Assembly: GCA_963691815.1 (NCBI GenBank)
Contig: OY829657.1
Span: 23,502,288 to 23,566,287, forward strand
Origin: Echiichthys vipera
Lineage: Eukaryota > Chordata > Actinopteri > Perciformes > Trachinidae
DNA: 64,000 nucleotides
Reading direction: 5' to 3'
The stretch's first letter is position 1. Each line of letters starts with the position of its first letter. The notes below the pieces were generated by a model. The model saw only the letters and a list, made by a program, of their open reading frames with translations, did not search any database and was not told the DNA's origin. The translations under genes were made by a program, and so were the position numbers. Positions 46,801 to 55,681 of this stretch are shown in pieces.

Positions 46801-48539
46801 TGTGCGAAGCGTGCCGTTTCATTTCCATTTGTGTGTTTGTGTAGAGACCCCAAAATGGCTCCTGTTAAGAGACACGCTTACGACGCAGAGTTTAAACTCA
46901 AGGCGATTAGTCACGCAGTAGAACACGGGAATAGAGCAGCAGCGAGAGAGTTTAACATGAACCAATCAATGGTGCGGAAGTGGAGGAAGCAACCAGACGA
47001 CCTGCGCCAAGTAAAGAAAACTAAACAGAGTTTCCGAGGGAACAGAGCGAGACGGCTACAGTAGGAGGACAAACTTGAACAGTGGGTTGTTGAACAGAGA
47101 GCAGCAAGTAGAAGTGTCAGTACAATCACTATTCGAATGAAGGCAACAGCGCTAGCCAATACTATCCAGCTGCAGACCCGGAGGACAAGCCCCTCACTTG
47201 TCACAAGCCCCTTGCTTGACGGAAGTGACGCAAAAGTTTTTTTTTAAAGTGAGGGGCTTGTGTCAAGTGAGGGACTTGTGTCAAGTGAGAGGCTTGTGTC
47301 AAGTGAGGGGCTTGTGCTCCGGGTCTGCAGCTGGATGCTACTCGGGCTAGCACGCAAACTTAACATCAATGAATTTAGAGGCGGCCCTTAACGTAACCCC
47401 AGCCTCGACTGTAGCGTCTATTCTATGCTCCTTATAATGTGGTGCGCCATATATATGAAAAAAGTTTCAAAATAAGCCATTCATTGAAGGTGCGCCTTAT
47501 AATGTGGTGCTCCTTATTTATGGTGCGGAAAATACGGTAGTTATTTTCTCCTGTTCTGATATCAGACTTTCGGTTTTGTCTTTCCTTTTGGGTAAAATGT
47601 GGCCACTGGGCAAGTTGCAGGGCCCACCCTCCTAAAAGTCCTCTTACTCAGCGTTTCTCCATAACAAAAAATGTCCCACAGGGATTTACAAGACTCTGGA
47701 GGTCACGCATCCCTCTGAATGGGTTTCGATCGTTGGGTGATCAGCGATACAGTGGAACGGCGCTCTGGGACTTCTTTCTCCAACTGAGAAATACAGAATA
47801 GTTACAGTTTAAATAATCTGGTCTACATTCAGACAGTTTTATGAGCACTTCAAGATCCGACCATTATTAAAGCGTCTGCCGTTAAAGAATTACAATGAAA
47901 ACACACAGTTTTGACATTTAAGGTGCACGCACCAGCACACATCCCTTGCTTCTGCATTATTGTTTTGTCAATTTTAATCAAAGTAGCTCACATAAAAGAG
48001 GCACATACAACATTTATAAAGCACTTGATTTAGCTTTTATTTGTCATATGAGTAATAAAGAGCATGTAAACAGCTGAAAAGTAGCCTCTGCTGTGCTGCA
48101 CGGCCGGGGTGAGAGAAACACTTTATTATTATACAGAGTTTGAACATGATGCCCTGTAAATTCAGAAGGATTTTGATTCTATTGTTGTAGTTTGTTATAG
48201 TTATTATAATTCATATATATAAAATATGTTATATATAGTTATAATTATTTAATGTTTATTTGATGTGGACAGCAATTGGACAAACGAGATGCATTGTTTG
48301 AGTGTTTTAGCATACGTGCAAATTCCCAACACTTGTCCACAGGTGGCTTTTGAAAGGATAGAACAATTAAAATAGAAAGAAAGGAAAGAGAAACAAACAA
48401 AAACCATAAACAAACCCAATAGCAATAAAAAATACAGCGCAGCTGTAGATGCATTCTCATTCTGCATTAACATCTTAAATATCTCTTCTGTTTTTCCTTA
48501 CAGGCGGCCAAACTGCTGTACGAAGCTCGGGACCAGTGA
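29153..48539 (+). CDS. zfyve21: Zinc finger FYVE domain-containing protein 21 (eight coding exons)
   Basis: ZFYVE21 is an endosomal and focal-adhesion FYVE protein that binds phosphoinositides and promotes adhesion turnover in mammals. Exons 29153-29278, 31925-31975, 34824-34992, 43505-43580, 44507-44598, 44859-44912, 46426-46556 and 48504-48539 join in phase with AG/GT at every junction. They give 244 residues, or 226 without the sixth exon. The start MSALPDGKKLVRSPSGLRMM is followed by the FYVE domain: WVPDKE, CPRCMQCDTKFDF, RRKHHCRRCGRCFCDKCC, RMCFVDPVRQCAEC. The signature WxxD and RR/KHHCR motifs and the paired cysteines are present. The C-terminal half (TFVVTLGTSEKSETMNCRLS ... LWLAAMHKAAKLLYEARDQ) is the PH-like domain. 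The start was chosen because it fits the family N-terminus and follows a promoter-like stretch. Confidence 0.97.
29279..31924 (+). other. zfyve21: zfyve21 intron 1
   Basis: AT-rich. Positions 29540-29770 hold a degenerate aaataaatgcatgaat-type simple repeat; 30515-30595 hold an hAT-like MITE end; 30990-31013 a ctg/ctgctg triplet run; and 31344-31517 a SINE. No exon is seen. Confidence 0.6.
31344..31517 (+). mobile_element. tRNA-derived SINE, copy 2, with target duplication
   Basis: It starts cggtggcacagtggttaggg (A-box-like) and has a B-box-like gggttcgactctgacc and tail cgtaataaaaggcttggaaa. It is flanked by a perfect 12-bp direct repeat aaaatagccata at 31332-31343 and 31518-31529, the hallmark of LINE-mediated retroposition. 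Confidence 0.88.
31925..31975 (+). CDS. zfyve21: zfyve21 exon 2
   Basis: 17 codons, CPRCMQCDTKFDFIRRK, between acceptor cttccag and donor gtctgt, phase 0 to 0. It supplies the first FYVE cysteine pairs and the start of the RRKHHCR motif. Confidence 0.95.
33565..33715. repeat. Tandem tctcaaaatact motif
   Basis: Several ~22-bp units such as tctcaaaatactgcgacttt. It is the reverse-complement relative of 18000-18135. Confidence 0.5.
33900..34350 (+). pseudogene. L2-like LINE, reverse transcriptase C-terminal relic
   Basis: Translation across 34081-34350 gives RDLGVIMDSDLNFNSHIKTI, ITNSAYYHLKNISRIQGL and LVHAFIFSRLDHCNS, typical of the region after the RT fingers/palm in L2-like (jockey superfamily) fish LINEs. 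Upstream, with frame changes, readable traces include an asn-glu-gln-ile-like stretch near 33960-34060. It is 5'- and 3'-truncated and not functional. Confidence 0.75.
34824..34992 (+). CDS. zfyve21: zfyve21 exon 3 (FYVE core)
   Basis: Acceptor ctcctgcag, donor gtgagt. It encodes HHCRRCGRCFCDKCCSKKVA, then the RMCFVDPVRQCAEC stretch and EFYDKQLKVLLGG, ending one base into a codon. The basic HHCR stretch is the PI3P-contacting motif of the family. Confidence 0.96.
35785..36056. mobile_element. Degraded MITE (ctagagctgcc ... agttgcagccctta)
   Basis: Related to 5796-6053 in its termini and in internal words (tttctggtttatttcctcct, gaggaaag-type complement). It lies in zfyve21 intron 3. Confidence 0.5.
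36543..36590. repeat. Poly-C / pyrimidine tract and nearby CT repeat
   Basis: A C run of about 20 (36551-36570) interrupted by a few A. A (ct)n microsatellite follows at 36787-36809. Confidence 0.8.
38140..40131 (-). pseudogene. Retrotransposon ORF, 3' part (RT catalytic box, knuckle, endonuclease)
   Basis: Genuine sequence begins about 40045 with LVVNYFNNFQVCY; the residues before it are out-of-frame readings of the upstream part. It has RT motif B GIAMGCSISPILF, motif C YMDDVTTL, a thumb region, then CNLCDSQNASLQHILSGC (CX2CX8HX4C) and RPDIVLWS...VIMVELTVPWEEGMEAAF...KRDKY. The last two are the CCHC and PD-(D/E)xK-like restriction-like endonuclease signatures of R2-type elements. It ends LRRNDKAWGKQGA at 38140. 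Confidence 0.87.
40013..41530 (-). pseudogene. Retrotransposon ORF, 5' part (zinc finger, RT N-terminal half)
   Basis: 505 codons from ATG at 41530. Residues 28-50 form a CGCGW...GLRIHQGKAKC zinc finger (C28, C30, H44, C50). A lysine/arginine-rich stretch follows (residues about 190-270). RT motifs follow: APGPNGVPYRVFK, RGIALLNVEGKIF, and motif A HVVWLDLANAYGSV with its catalytic aspartate. The frame ends early after FFHIPPCIQRPCSELF because of a 1-nt shift near 40045; the rest of RT continues in the overlapping frame. Inactive as it stands unless the frame is bypassed. Confidence 0.85.
41758..43065 (-). mobile_element. Second RLE retrotransposon copy, 5'-truncated
   Basis: It is about 1.3 kb and matches the 3' third of the neighbour at 37758-39066 with only a handful of substitutions (for example SKL preceded by G instead of D, TTTS instead of TTAS, and three changes in the last 30 bp of the 3' end). 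Homology stops at 43065 (ctttgaggc), then turns into unrelated atctatatctataacc. Orientation is the same as the full copy. The 3' end touches the 5' end of that copy at 41757/41758. Confidence 0.88.
42136..43035 (-). pseudogene. Truncated retrotransposon ORF (knuckle and endonuclease only)
   Basis: About 299 codons are open, from VSEVVKMEEETHVIKAV to AWGKQGA. They carry the CNLC...H...C knuckle and the RPDIVLWS / ELTVPWE endonuclease residues, but no RT palm. It is a dead-on-arrival 5' truncation. Confidence 0.85.
43246..43370. mobile_element. Partial MITE of the 5796-6053 family
   Basis: It shares attcagtttact and agaggaggaaagaaaccaga with 5915-5960, then ends gattaagcgactaattgttg. It sits just upstream of zfyve21 exon 4. 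Confidence 0.5.
43505..43580 (+). CDS. zfyve21: zfyve21 exon 4
   Basis: Acceptor tttccag, donor gtgagc. It encodes GGTFVVTLGTSEKSETMNCR then LSNNH, the first strands of the PH-like domain. The intron before it (8.5 kb) holds the antisense retrotransposon pair. Confidence 0.94.
43773..43834. repeat. GCGT microsatellite
   Basis: About 15 units of gcgt/gcgtgcgt with one cttg interruption, in zfyve21 intron 4. Confidence 0.9.
44507..44598 (+). CDS. zfyve21: zfyve21 exon 5
   Basis: Acceptor ctttcag, donor gtgaga. It encodes YMFLDGESHFEVELSRISSM then QILTDGSSPG and leaves phase 1. Confidence 0.94.
44859..44912 (+). CDS. zfyve21: zfyve21 candidate cassette exon
   Basis: A 54-bp exon, phase 1 in and phase 1 out, encoding ENDIHTYTSLLDSQYISE between acceptor ctgggctcag (with a long ttcttctttttcttcttct pyrimidine tract) and donor gtcagc. 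Skipping it keeps the frame. As I recall, a longer human ZFYVE21 isoform also has an 18-residue insertion at this place; that is from memory. Confidence 0.8.
45345..45605. repeat. Pentanucleotide array (GGTAC/GATAC), likely tail of a retroelement
   Basis: 5-bp periodicity with units ggtac, gatac, ggtaa and gatat over about 260 bp. It adjoins gactttattgtcagagccag (45606-45625), which resembles the 3' end of a common fish retroelement read on the minus strand. The array would then be its simple-sequence tail. Confidence 0.65.
46426..46556 (+). CDS. zfyve21: zfyve21 exon 7
   Basis: Acceptor tgtgtgcag after a GT-rich tract, donor gtacga. It encodes GGTSRASGMLLHYKPMGSQD ... KKAASLWLAAMHK, closing in phase 0. 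It is the last strands and helix of the PH-like domain. Confidence 0.93.
46855..47064 (+). pseudogene. Pogo-like transposase, N-terminal DNA-binding fragment
   Basis: Reads MAPVKRHAYDAEFKLKAISH then AVEHGNRAAAREFNMNQSMV, a psq/Brinker-like helix-turn-helix found at the N-terminus of pogo/CENP-B-type transposases. A TAG ends it at 47062. Reading on past the stop, EQWVVEQRAA and STITIRMKATALA follow before the insertion, then RKLNINEF after it. No DDE catalytic domain remains. Confidence 0.78.
47151..47351. mobile_element. Palindromic insertion with GCTAGC duplication
   Basis: A 189-bp insert lies between gctagc (47151-47156) and gctagc (47346-47351) inside the transposase reading frame. Its arms are inverted repeats: atccagctgcagacccgga and caagcccctcacttg on the left, their complements on the right. 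The right arm is extended by three or four copies of gtcaagtgaggggcttgt. The loop is gacggaagtgacgcaaaag plus a T run. Confidence 0.8.
48504..48539 (+). CDS. zfyve21: zfyve21 terminal coding exon
   Basis: Acceptor ccttacag. It encodes AAKLLYEARDQ and TGA, the family C-terminus. Confidence 0.94.
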   Translation, partial: AAKLLYEARDQ

Positions 48540-48570
48540 CCTGCAGACGTCCTGCAAGACTGGACCTCCA

Positions 48571-48576
<6 letters not shown>

Positions 48577-48614
<38 letters not shown>

Positions 48615-48670
48615 ACACACACACACGCACGCACACACGCACGCACACACACACACACACACTCGCACAC
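48577..48670. repeat. CA microsatellite in zfyve21 3' UTR
   Basis: A (ca)n run with gcacgcac and atac interruptions beginning about 40 bp after the zfyve21 stop codon. Confidence 0.92.
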
Positions 48671-49564
48671 ACCCAAGTGTTTTTGTACCGGTTCTCTCCA
48701 GGAGGGGTTCGGTATGGTTTGGATCTTTTTATGAACGCCAGTTCTGATTCTGCTTCTCCGTCTTGATTCCTCGCCGGTTCTTGATACCCGTTCTTATCAT
48801 GGTGATTTCTGCAAGAAATGTTTGTATAAAAAGTACACTTTATTACCTCTATAACCAGTACTTTGTACATCATGTTTACCACGTGTAGGCTGATTAATCG
48901 CCTTTCTCTCTTCTTGCATTTCCTTTGATTTGAATACATAAATCAGGGCATGCAGCGTTAATGTTTCCACGTAAAAACGGAACAAACTGAGCAGGAGAAG
49001 AAGCTTCCCAACATTTCTCTAGTTTCTCTTGATTTTGGGAAGCTTCTTCTTTTAATTCCTGTTTTTTAAACTTTCTCAGATGTGAGAGTTGTTTTTGTCT
49101 TCTCACAGTTTAGAAACGTGACATTACAACTTTCATAAACCATTTTTCAGAACGTCAGAGATGCAGTAAAACTTCAGACAGAGACACACTTTTTCTCAGT
49201 GATTTTATATGCTGCAGTACAAACCATTGTTTTGTGTGGGTCCTCAGGAATTTTATTTCCTGAAAGAATTAACGAGACACTTTATTTTTTATTTTTCATT
49301 TCGCTGACCCTCCTTCTACAAGAGGAGCTAAACAAGCACCAAGTAGGGAGTGAATGTCTTTGCTCGACGGACCTTCGGCAAGACGGCTTGAAGCCTCATC
49401 TTCCAGATAAAACCGTGTCTCACGCAGATTTAAAGGACAGCAGCTCCACCTTTAAGACCCTTTAACACAGATAGAAAAGCAGCTGCGTGTGTTTTTGTAT
49501 TGTCTCATTCAAATGTTCCCATAGACAGCATGGATGTTTGCTTCAGTGCCATTTTACATGGGAA

Positions 49565-49570
49565 AATAAA
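49565..49570 (+). terminator. zfyve21: Candidate zfyve21 polyadenylation signal
   Basis: First AATAAA noted after the stop, implying a 3' UTR of about 1 kb. A second AATAAA follows at about 49866. Choice between them is not decidable from sequence alone. Confidence 0.35.
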
Positions 49571-50429
49571 CCAGAATGCAGCGACAGGGCGAGTTCCGAG
49601 CAGCAGTGAACGGCATTCTGGGAAATGTAGGATCCTCTAACTGTAGCAGGTAGAGGAAACTTCCAACCTGTAATGCAAAAAAACCATCACATTTACAAAA
49701 TAGTTGGATTTTACCTACAGAGTAGATGAGATGAACATTTCCTTTTTTTTTCTGTAAATGATTACGTTAATAACACTTCTCTCTGCTACTATGAATTACA
49801 GATTTAAATCTTTAGGCCTCGGCGTCTAAAGCAGCTTCACTGATTGTAGTGAAGCAAACAAGACAAATAAATGCTTTAAATGTAGTTTCATGTATTGAAG
49901 TTTTGTATGAACTATTTTGTTAACTATTCCTACTTTAACACTTTAAAGTGTGTGCGTACCTGCATCATTTTTAGAGCTGACGACTTTTTGTAATTCTTTT
50001 TAGCGCTCACTCTAAAACAGCCCATTTCTCCTTTTCTATCTCTATATTTTTTTTGTATTATCGTCCTCCAGAGCCACTCGTGAATTTAACACCTTCAGTC
50101 AACCAAATGCACTTGATCTGATTTGCTTTTCCACCGCAGACAGTTCCCTTAAATGTAGGCGGGGTTGTAACCGTATCAGGCGTTCATATAACTACATACT
50201 ACAAGACTTTCTAGAGGACCGAAGTTCGTGTCCCAGAAGAGCTAGGATCTAATCCTAACCAAGTCATTTGGATGCCTAACCGTCACCTTTTGTTGCCTAA
50301 ATGTAACCGTTGTAGTCCAGAGAATACGTCGACCGCGTGGACAACCATGAGCTGAAAAACCTTTTCATTTCTCACTGCTCTGTATGTTTAGGATATACCT
50401 CCATGACACTGACATTGAGGGGGGTGAAT

Positions 50430-50720
50430 TTTTTTTTTTGGTTACCAGGCTAGTTTTTATTTTATGAAGGTTAAAGTTTATGAATAATTAGGGGCGTGGC
50501 CTCTTGAGTGACAGCTAGCCTCTGGCCGTCACTTCTCCTCTGAGGTATACGTCAGCCAGATGGACGTATCTCCCTCCCCCCAACGTCACATACATGCCCT
50601 TTTTTGGTAAGAGGAAATCAGGCGGAGTCAAAGTCAGACAAGATGGAGACTCTATTGGATCAAGTTGAAAGAACGGACCTCGACGTAGAGGCTACATCCA
50701 TTTTTTATACAGTTTATGGT
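50430..50720 (-). repeat. Interspersed fish repeat, copy B
   Basis: Reverse complement of 3380-3645, sharing gaataattaggggcgtggcc, gatggacgtatc and gttgaaagaacggacctcga. It ends near atttttatacagtttatgg, a common end of such fish repeats. Confidence 0.65.
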
Positions 50721-52914
50721 GTTTTCTAGCTCCACCTTTTTTTAGTATCAGATCAGACAGAATAGAATAGTTCCACTGGTACCATCCACAACACAAAAAT
50801 AACACATCTGATGTGTAAAGAGAGGGAACTGCTCGGTAGAAACAAGGCCTTTGTGACAATCTTTTAGGTGTTGAAACTGAAATAGTATAAGGTCGGAAAT
50901 TTGGAGCTCATGTTGGGTAAAAGATGTGTATTTTTAATTTTTTTAAAACACATTTAAAATCTCGAAGATCTGCTTTGGCTTAAGCATGACTTAACGATTG
51001 TAGGAACTGTAAAGTGTCCCCATACCAGCTTTTTCCACAGAAGAAGACCATGAGATGTGGATTAAAGCTCAAAGAAAAAAAGCTAATAAGTGGACTTTTT
51101 AAAAATCTGTCAAAACACACAAATTACAAATGCACGGTTGCATTTCTAACACTGTGTGCTGCATTTAGCTAAGATTACCAAGTATCATCGGCTTCATGAT
51201 CATTTGCATTTTTTAAATTCTCGTTAGCATCCATGTGTCTCCCCAGTTTTTCTCAAAGCTTGAAAAAACACAAACAGTTAAAAGTAGTTTAATGGAGCAC
51301 AGATTCCTGTTTGTCTGCCTTTCTTTGTATCACAGGCACCCGGTGAGAAGTAACCTCCAGCACCTCCACTTTGTAACGTAAAGTTTATTTTTATACGCTG
51401 CTCACCTAAGAATTAAAATCACTAGTTGTTATTCGTTTGGTTTGAGGCTTTGTGTTTTTTCCAGAAGAGAGATGGAAGGAAAGTTTAGTGAAGTGTTTGC
51501 GTGCGCGTCTCATTGTCTCAGAGGCATTTCTGTTCATTCACGCGGTTAGTTCTGCCATTAGAGAGCCGTTTGTTATGAAGTGCATGTGAGGGCTGCACAG
51601 GGAGGAACAAAAATGATCGTACTAACCTCTAGTTTGATTTAATAACACTAAGGTGCATCGTTCCTTCAGGTGAGGGCTAAACATCTAAATCAGACCAGTT
51701 AAAAATTGGTCAACGCTTGTTTGTAATCGCAGTAAAATGCTTCAGAAATGCACCATTTTCTACGTTTGATCATTTACACACAAGGATTTCTGCAGTTTGA
51801 TTAAATATCCTCAACAATAATTCGTTTTCACAGCTTCCATTCGATGCACAGTGTTCCAGTGCAGCTTTGAATATCTCAACAGAAATGTGTACAATGATCA
51901 CGTTGAGATTTCCCCTGTGCAGCTCTCAGACTGTGTTCAGTTAGAAGTGAAAGTTTTTATTGTAAGTCAGTGTTTGTTCCTGCACTTTAAGCCTACCCCT
52001 GATTACTGTCTTTCTTTTATCATTATTATCCCAGAGCTTCATTTATTACGCTGGAAATGCTTCTACACCCTTGGGTGTTGGGTTATTCTGTTGAGAATAA
52101 AAACAAGTGTTTCTACATTTGCGGTGTCTGTTGTGTCATTTTATTAAAGTTGTTTCCTCCGTTGACAAACAGAATGAAGGGAAATCTATGAGACATTAAA
52201 CCATTTGTTCTTTATTTGGAACAACAGGGACGATAAAGATAAAGCATTGTATTCATTCATTACCTAAACTGGGATTTCCTCACTTTGAAATATACTGATT
52301 TTTAATTTCATTTTTAATTTTCATTTCAAATTTGAAACCAAAAAGTACCTCTATACATGTAAATTCATACAAAAACAAATAGTTTGTATGTCACTAACTT
52401 TATTGTTTTAGCAATCTTACTTTCCTTTTTTAATGCAACTATTTGATTATGTATTGTTTCTCCTTGCTGTTGTTTGTCTCTGGATAAATGTTTGTTGAAC
52501 AAAGTTGCTTTAATTTGAAGAAGAAAAAGGTTTGTGGTTGTATTTAAGGTAGTTGAATAGTTTCACCTTTTCTTCATCGCAATGGCGCAGTTTTTGCTCC
52601 GCAGCAAAGGTGTTGTAGATACTTTATGAATATTATTGGATATTATAGCCTATATAGTCTTTCATATAGTCCGAACAACAACAGAAATGCACGTAAAGAC
52701 TTGAGTTTTAAAGGTGTGTTTCAGCTTTAGGCCTGATACGGGTTTGTTCGTCTTAAAATGGCTTCTCTAAACAACAAGAAGTCTCACTTCTGTTAATTAA
52801 TTTTACTTCAACACTTTGAGCTGCTTCAGTTATTCATTTAGTTGTTTCTCTGAACACTTACATTGTAATATGAAGCGTTAGTATGATGGAATATATCTGC
52901 AATTATATTAGGGG

Positions 52915-53365
52915 GAGGGGGACGGGCTAAGAGTCCGTACATAGAAAACAAAGCAGCAACAGCGTAGTTAGTGAACCCAGAGTTTATTAAAAGAGTGTTT
53001 TAAAGACTTACCTACTGGCCCCTGTACCAGCTCCTCTCATAGTAAAGTCCATTCAAGTGGATTACCAAAGTCAATCCCAAAGGAAGGAGCCCATTGGTGC
53101 TTTGTTTTCTGTGTAGGGACTCTTCTCATGCTACTGCAGAGGTTTGCTGTTATTTTCAGCAGTATTGGTGGTTAAAAAAGACGTTTGAATGCCTTCACCG
53201 TACTGCAACAAGCTAATTACTGTTAGCCACCTCCGGCTGTTAGCGACTCTATGGGATTTCTCTGTTAGTAGTTGTTACACAAAGACTGTGCCCATGGCTT
53301 ATTGTGATGTATGTAAGCTCAGAAAAAGACCATGGGATGGTTCTGCGCCAGCGTTTTAATATAAC
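52915..53365. mobile_element. MITE with long inverted arms, copy 3 (centre plus right arm)
   Basis: The centre 52965-53110 is nearly identical to 22545-22690. The following arm (gtagggactcttctcatgct ... gccttcaccgtactgc ... gctgttagcgactc) is the reverse complement of the left arm of copy 2, showing that the full family is a long-armed palindrome. Confidence 0.75.
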
Positions 53366-53997
53366 CAGGGGGGGGGGGGGGGGGCTGAAGCTGTAATCTA
53401 AACATTAGCTCGCTCGCTAACATTAGCTCACGGAAAGCTCTCTGTGTCTCAGCTGCACCACATGAATCTGCAATCGGATGCTTCGTTGCGTTGGCTGATG
53501 GAGTGGTTTTAAAAACAGCGAGATAGCGATACCGTAAATATTTTACAGCATTATACCAACATGATGTTGGTCAATTTTGTTCAGTCTCACTGTTTTGGTC
53601 GAGGACCTTTAAAGGATCAGTCTGGTGTTTTTTGTTGTTTGCAAAGTGTAGTTTAAAGGACTTTTGTTCATGTTGTTTATACTGTATAGTAAAGAGAGAA
53701 AATGATATTAAATAACTATTTCTTGTTAAACAACTTTGATTTATTGCTAACATTTGTTTGTAAGGAGTTCAAAACAGGAGCAGGACCAAAATACATGAAT
53801 GGTATAAATCACTTCTTAAGACTGCTGAGACAAACGTTCTGCTCTGATTTATCGACATGAACATAAACACATAAATACTTTAAGGAAACGGAAAGACAAT
53901 GAAATAATAAAAAAGAAATACTTAATAAATAGTAATTGGTTCATTACATTGGTTTGAAGAAAGTAATTTCAAATTAAATAATAAATGTTCTGTTTGT

Positions 53998-54359
53998 GGC
54001 TACACAGTGGTGTAGTGGTTAGCACTGTCGCCTCACAGCGAGAAGGTTCCAGATTCGCATCCCAGCTGGGGCCCTTCTGTGTGGAGTTTGCATGTTCTCC
54101 CAGTGTCTGCGTGGGTTTTCTCCGGGTTCTCCAGTTTCCTCCCACAATCCAAAGACATGCAGGTGTTAGGTTAATTGATGACTCTTAAATCACCCATAGG
54201 TGTGAATGGTTGTCTGTCTCTGTTCGTCTCTATGTGCCCTGTGATAGACTGGCGTCCTGTCCAGGGTGGACCCCGCCTCACGCCCTATGTCAGCAGGGAT
54301 CGGCTCCAGCACCCCCAGCTACCCCGACCCCCGGATAAGCGGTTGAAGCTGAATGAATG
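53998..54359 (+). mobile_element. V-domain-like SINE with 14-bp target duplication
   Basis: It has a tRNA-like head (gtggtgtagtggttagcact and ggttccagattcgcatccc), the core gtgtggagtttgcatgttct / gtgggttttctccgggttct / ctcccacaatccaaagacat as in vertebrate V-SINEs, and the tail ggataagcggttgaagctga plus atga repeats. Perfect flanking repeats aatgttctgtttgt at 53984-53997 and 54360-54373 show retroposition. Confidence 0.88.
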
Positions 54360-55285
54360 AATGTTCTGTTTGTTTAGAATCATTGTGATTGTAAATACAC
54401 ACAGGATTTTACACAATTTGAATTTATTTAATTCGACACATACAGTTTAAAAAAACAAGACAATCATTTGCATGGCTGCTACATTTTTTAAAGGCGTTAT
54501 TTAATTCTTTGTTCGGAACTACAGTCAGCCTTTAATCATATCAATACTAAAGACATTACTAAAAAAAAACCTGCTCTCCGTATAAAGTGAACAGGATCCG
54601 TCGACCTCACAGGCGGGTTCGGATGGCGTTGGAGCCGAACGTCGTTCTGATACAGTACACTCGTGCAGCAGCGCTCCTTGTCTATACATTTCCTCATATT
54701 CTCACCCTAACCCTTGTTAGAGGGAAATAGGCCGGAGGGTTCCACCGCTTCGCACACGAGCTGATCCGTTTCCTGAATTTGCCATTTAAATACCAATGTG
54801 CATAAAAACTCAGACTTTCTGAAAAACTCAAACTAAAGTAAAACTAACAAGCTAAATTAAAATTACAATTGAAAAGTCAGAACTAAAACGGAAATAAAAA
54901 AATGTGATAAAGTCAAACTTTTCTAACCCTGATCTTCAAAAACTCAAGTCTTACTGGTCTTTATTTTAGAATACTAGAACAACACTGTGCCTTTATCTGA
55001 GCCAGCCTAATATATGAGGCGTTTATCTCTAAATTTACAAACGCGTCGCTTAATGCAAACTCAACATCCTCCATGCTCAGTACAACAATCACAAATTCTA
55101 CTTTGAATCAACAATTCATTCCAGTCTGTCCACTGTCCGCTCTGAGGACTTTTGAATTGGCTGTCTCATATGCATCCTGGAATCGGGGGTCACTATGAAC
55201 GTCAGTGCTTTAATTTGAAGGGGTCTGGAGCAGCTACAACTCTAATCTTTGATTCATCGTCCAATCGTAGTCACGTTTAAGTTCC

Positions 55286-55335
55286 TTTATTTCCTATTTA
55301 CTGAAGTCAAGTGCGCCTCATTAATGCCTTTTATT
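55286..55335 (-). terminator. Candidate polyadenylation signals of the F-box gene
   Basis: Minus-strand AATAAA hexamers at 55291-55286 and 55335-55330, 95-145 bp past the stop codon. Confidence 0.4.
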
Positions 55336-55428
55336 TCCACCTTCTGTTCCAAACTCTGGTGGCGACTGTCGTCTTCTTCTTGTTCAGGAGGAATACCGTC
55401 TTATTTGCTCAGGTTTCCTTCCCGCTCT

Positions 55429-55681
55429 TCAGTCGCCCTCCCACACGCAGTCACACTCCCGCAGCGGGTTCCTCTGGCGCATGGTCGTGATGACAGTGAT
55501 GCGGTTCTCGGACAGCTCCCGGAGCTGGTTGATAAACTCCTGGACGCAGGGGCTGGGCCACGGATGACCGTTGAGGTAATCTCTCAGGATGAAGGAGCGC
55601 TCCACCAGCAGCTCCAGCTGCACCAGGTGTCTCAGCCGGTGGAGGCTCAGCAGGTCTTTCTCTGGCTCTCGACGGAAGAAC
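55429..55681 (-). CDS. F-box gene terminal exon
   Basis: Acceptor cctatctcag. It encodes FFRREPEKDLLSLHRLRHLV ... CDCVWEGD and the stop at 55429-55431. Confidence 0.87.

Larger units (their letters stand above)
46650..47537 (+). mobile_element. Pogo/Tigger-like DNA transposon, internally deleted
   Basis: Termini ccgtattcttcgcactataag and (reverse of the right end) ccgtattttccgcaccataa are inverted repeats, flanked by TA (46648-46649 and 47538-47539), the Tc1/mariner-type target. Internal repeats gcgccttataatgtggtgc lie near the right end. It carries only the N-terminal part of a transposase and a secondary insertion at 47157-47345. It lies in zfyve21 intron 7. Confidence 0.8.
48671..55428. 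other. Intergenic zone between zfyve21 and the F-box gene
   Basis: The two genes converge here. Contents I can support are entered separately: copy B of the interspersed repeat, MITE copy 3 and a V-domain SINE. A poly-G run of about 16 lies at 53370-53385. Other parts (49600-50420, 50730-52900, 54375-55280) show no gene or recognised repeat. Confidence 0.5.

Noticed and set aside
48475..48939. Minus-strand open stretch with cysteine-valine repeats
   Set aside because: Produced by the CA microsatellite and antisense to the last zfyve21 exon.
53998..54080. tRNA gene
   Set aside because: A- and B-box-like words belong to the SINE head. No clean cloverleaf or anticodon arm could be drawn, and the sequence continues into the SINE core.
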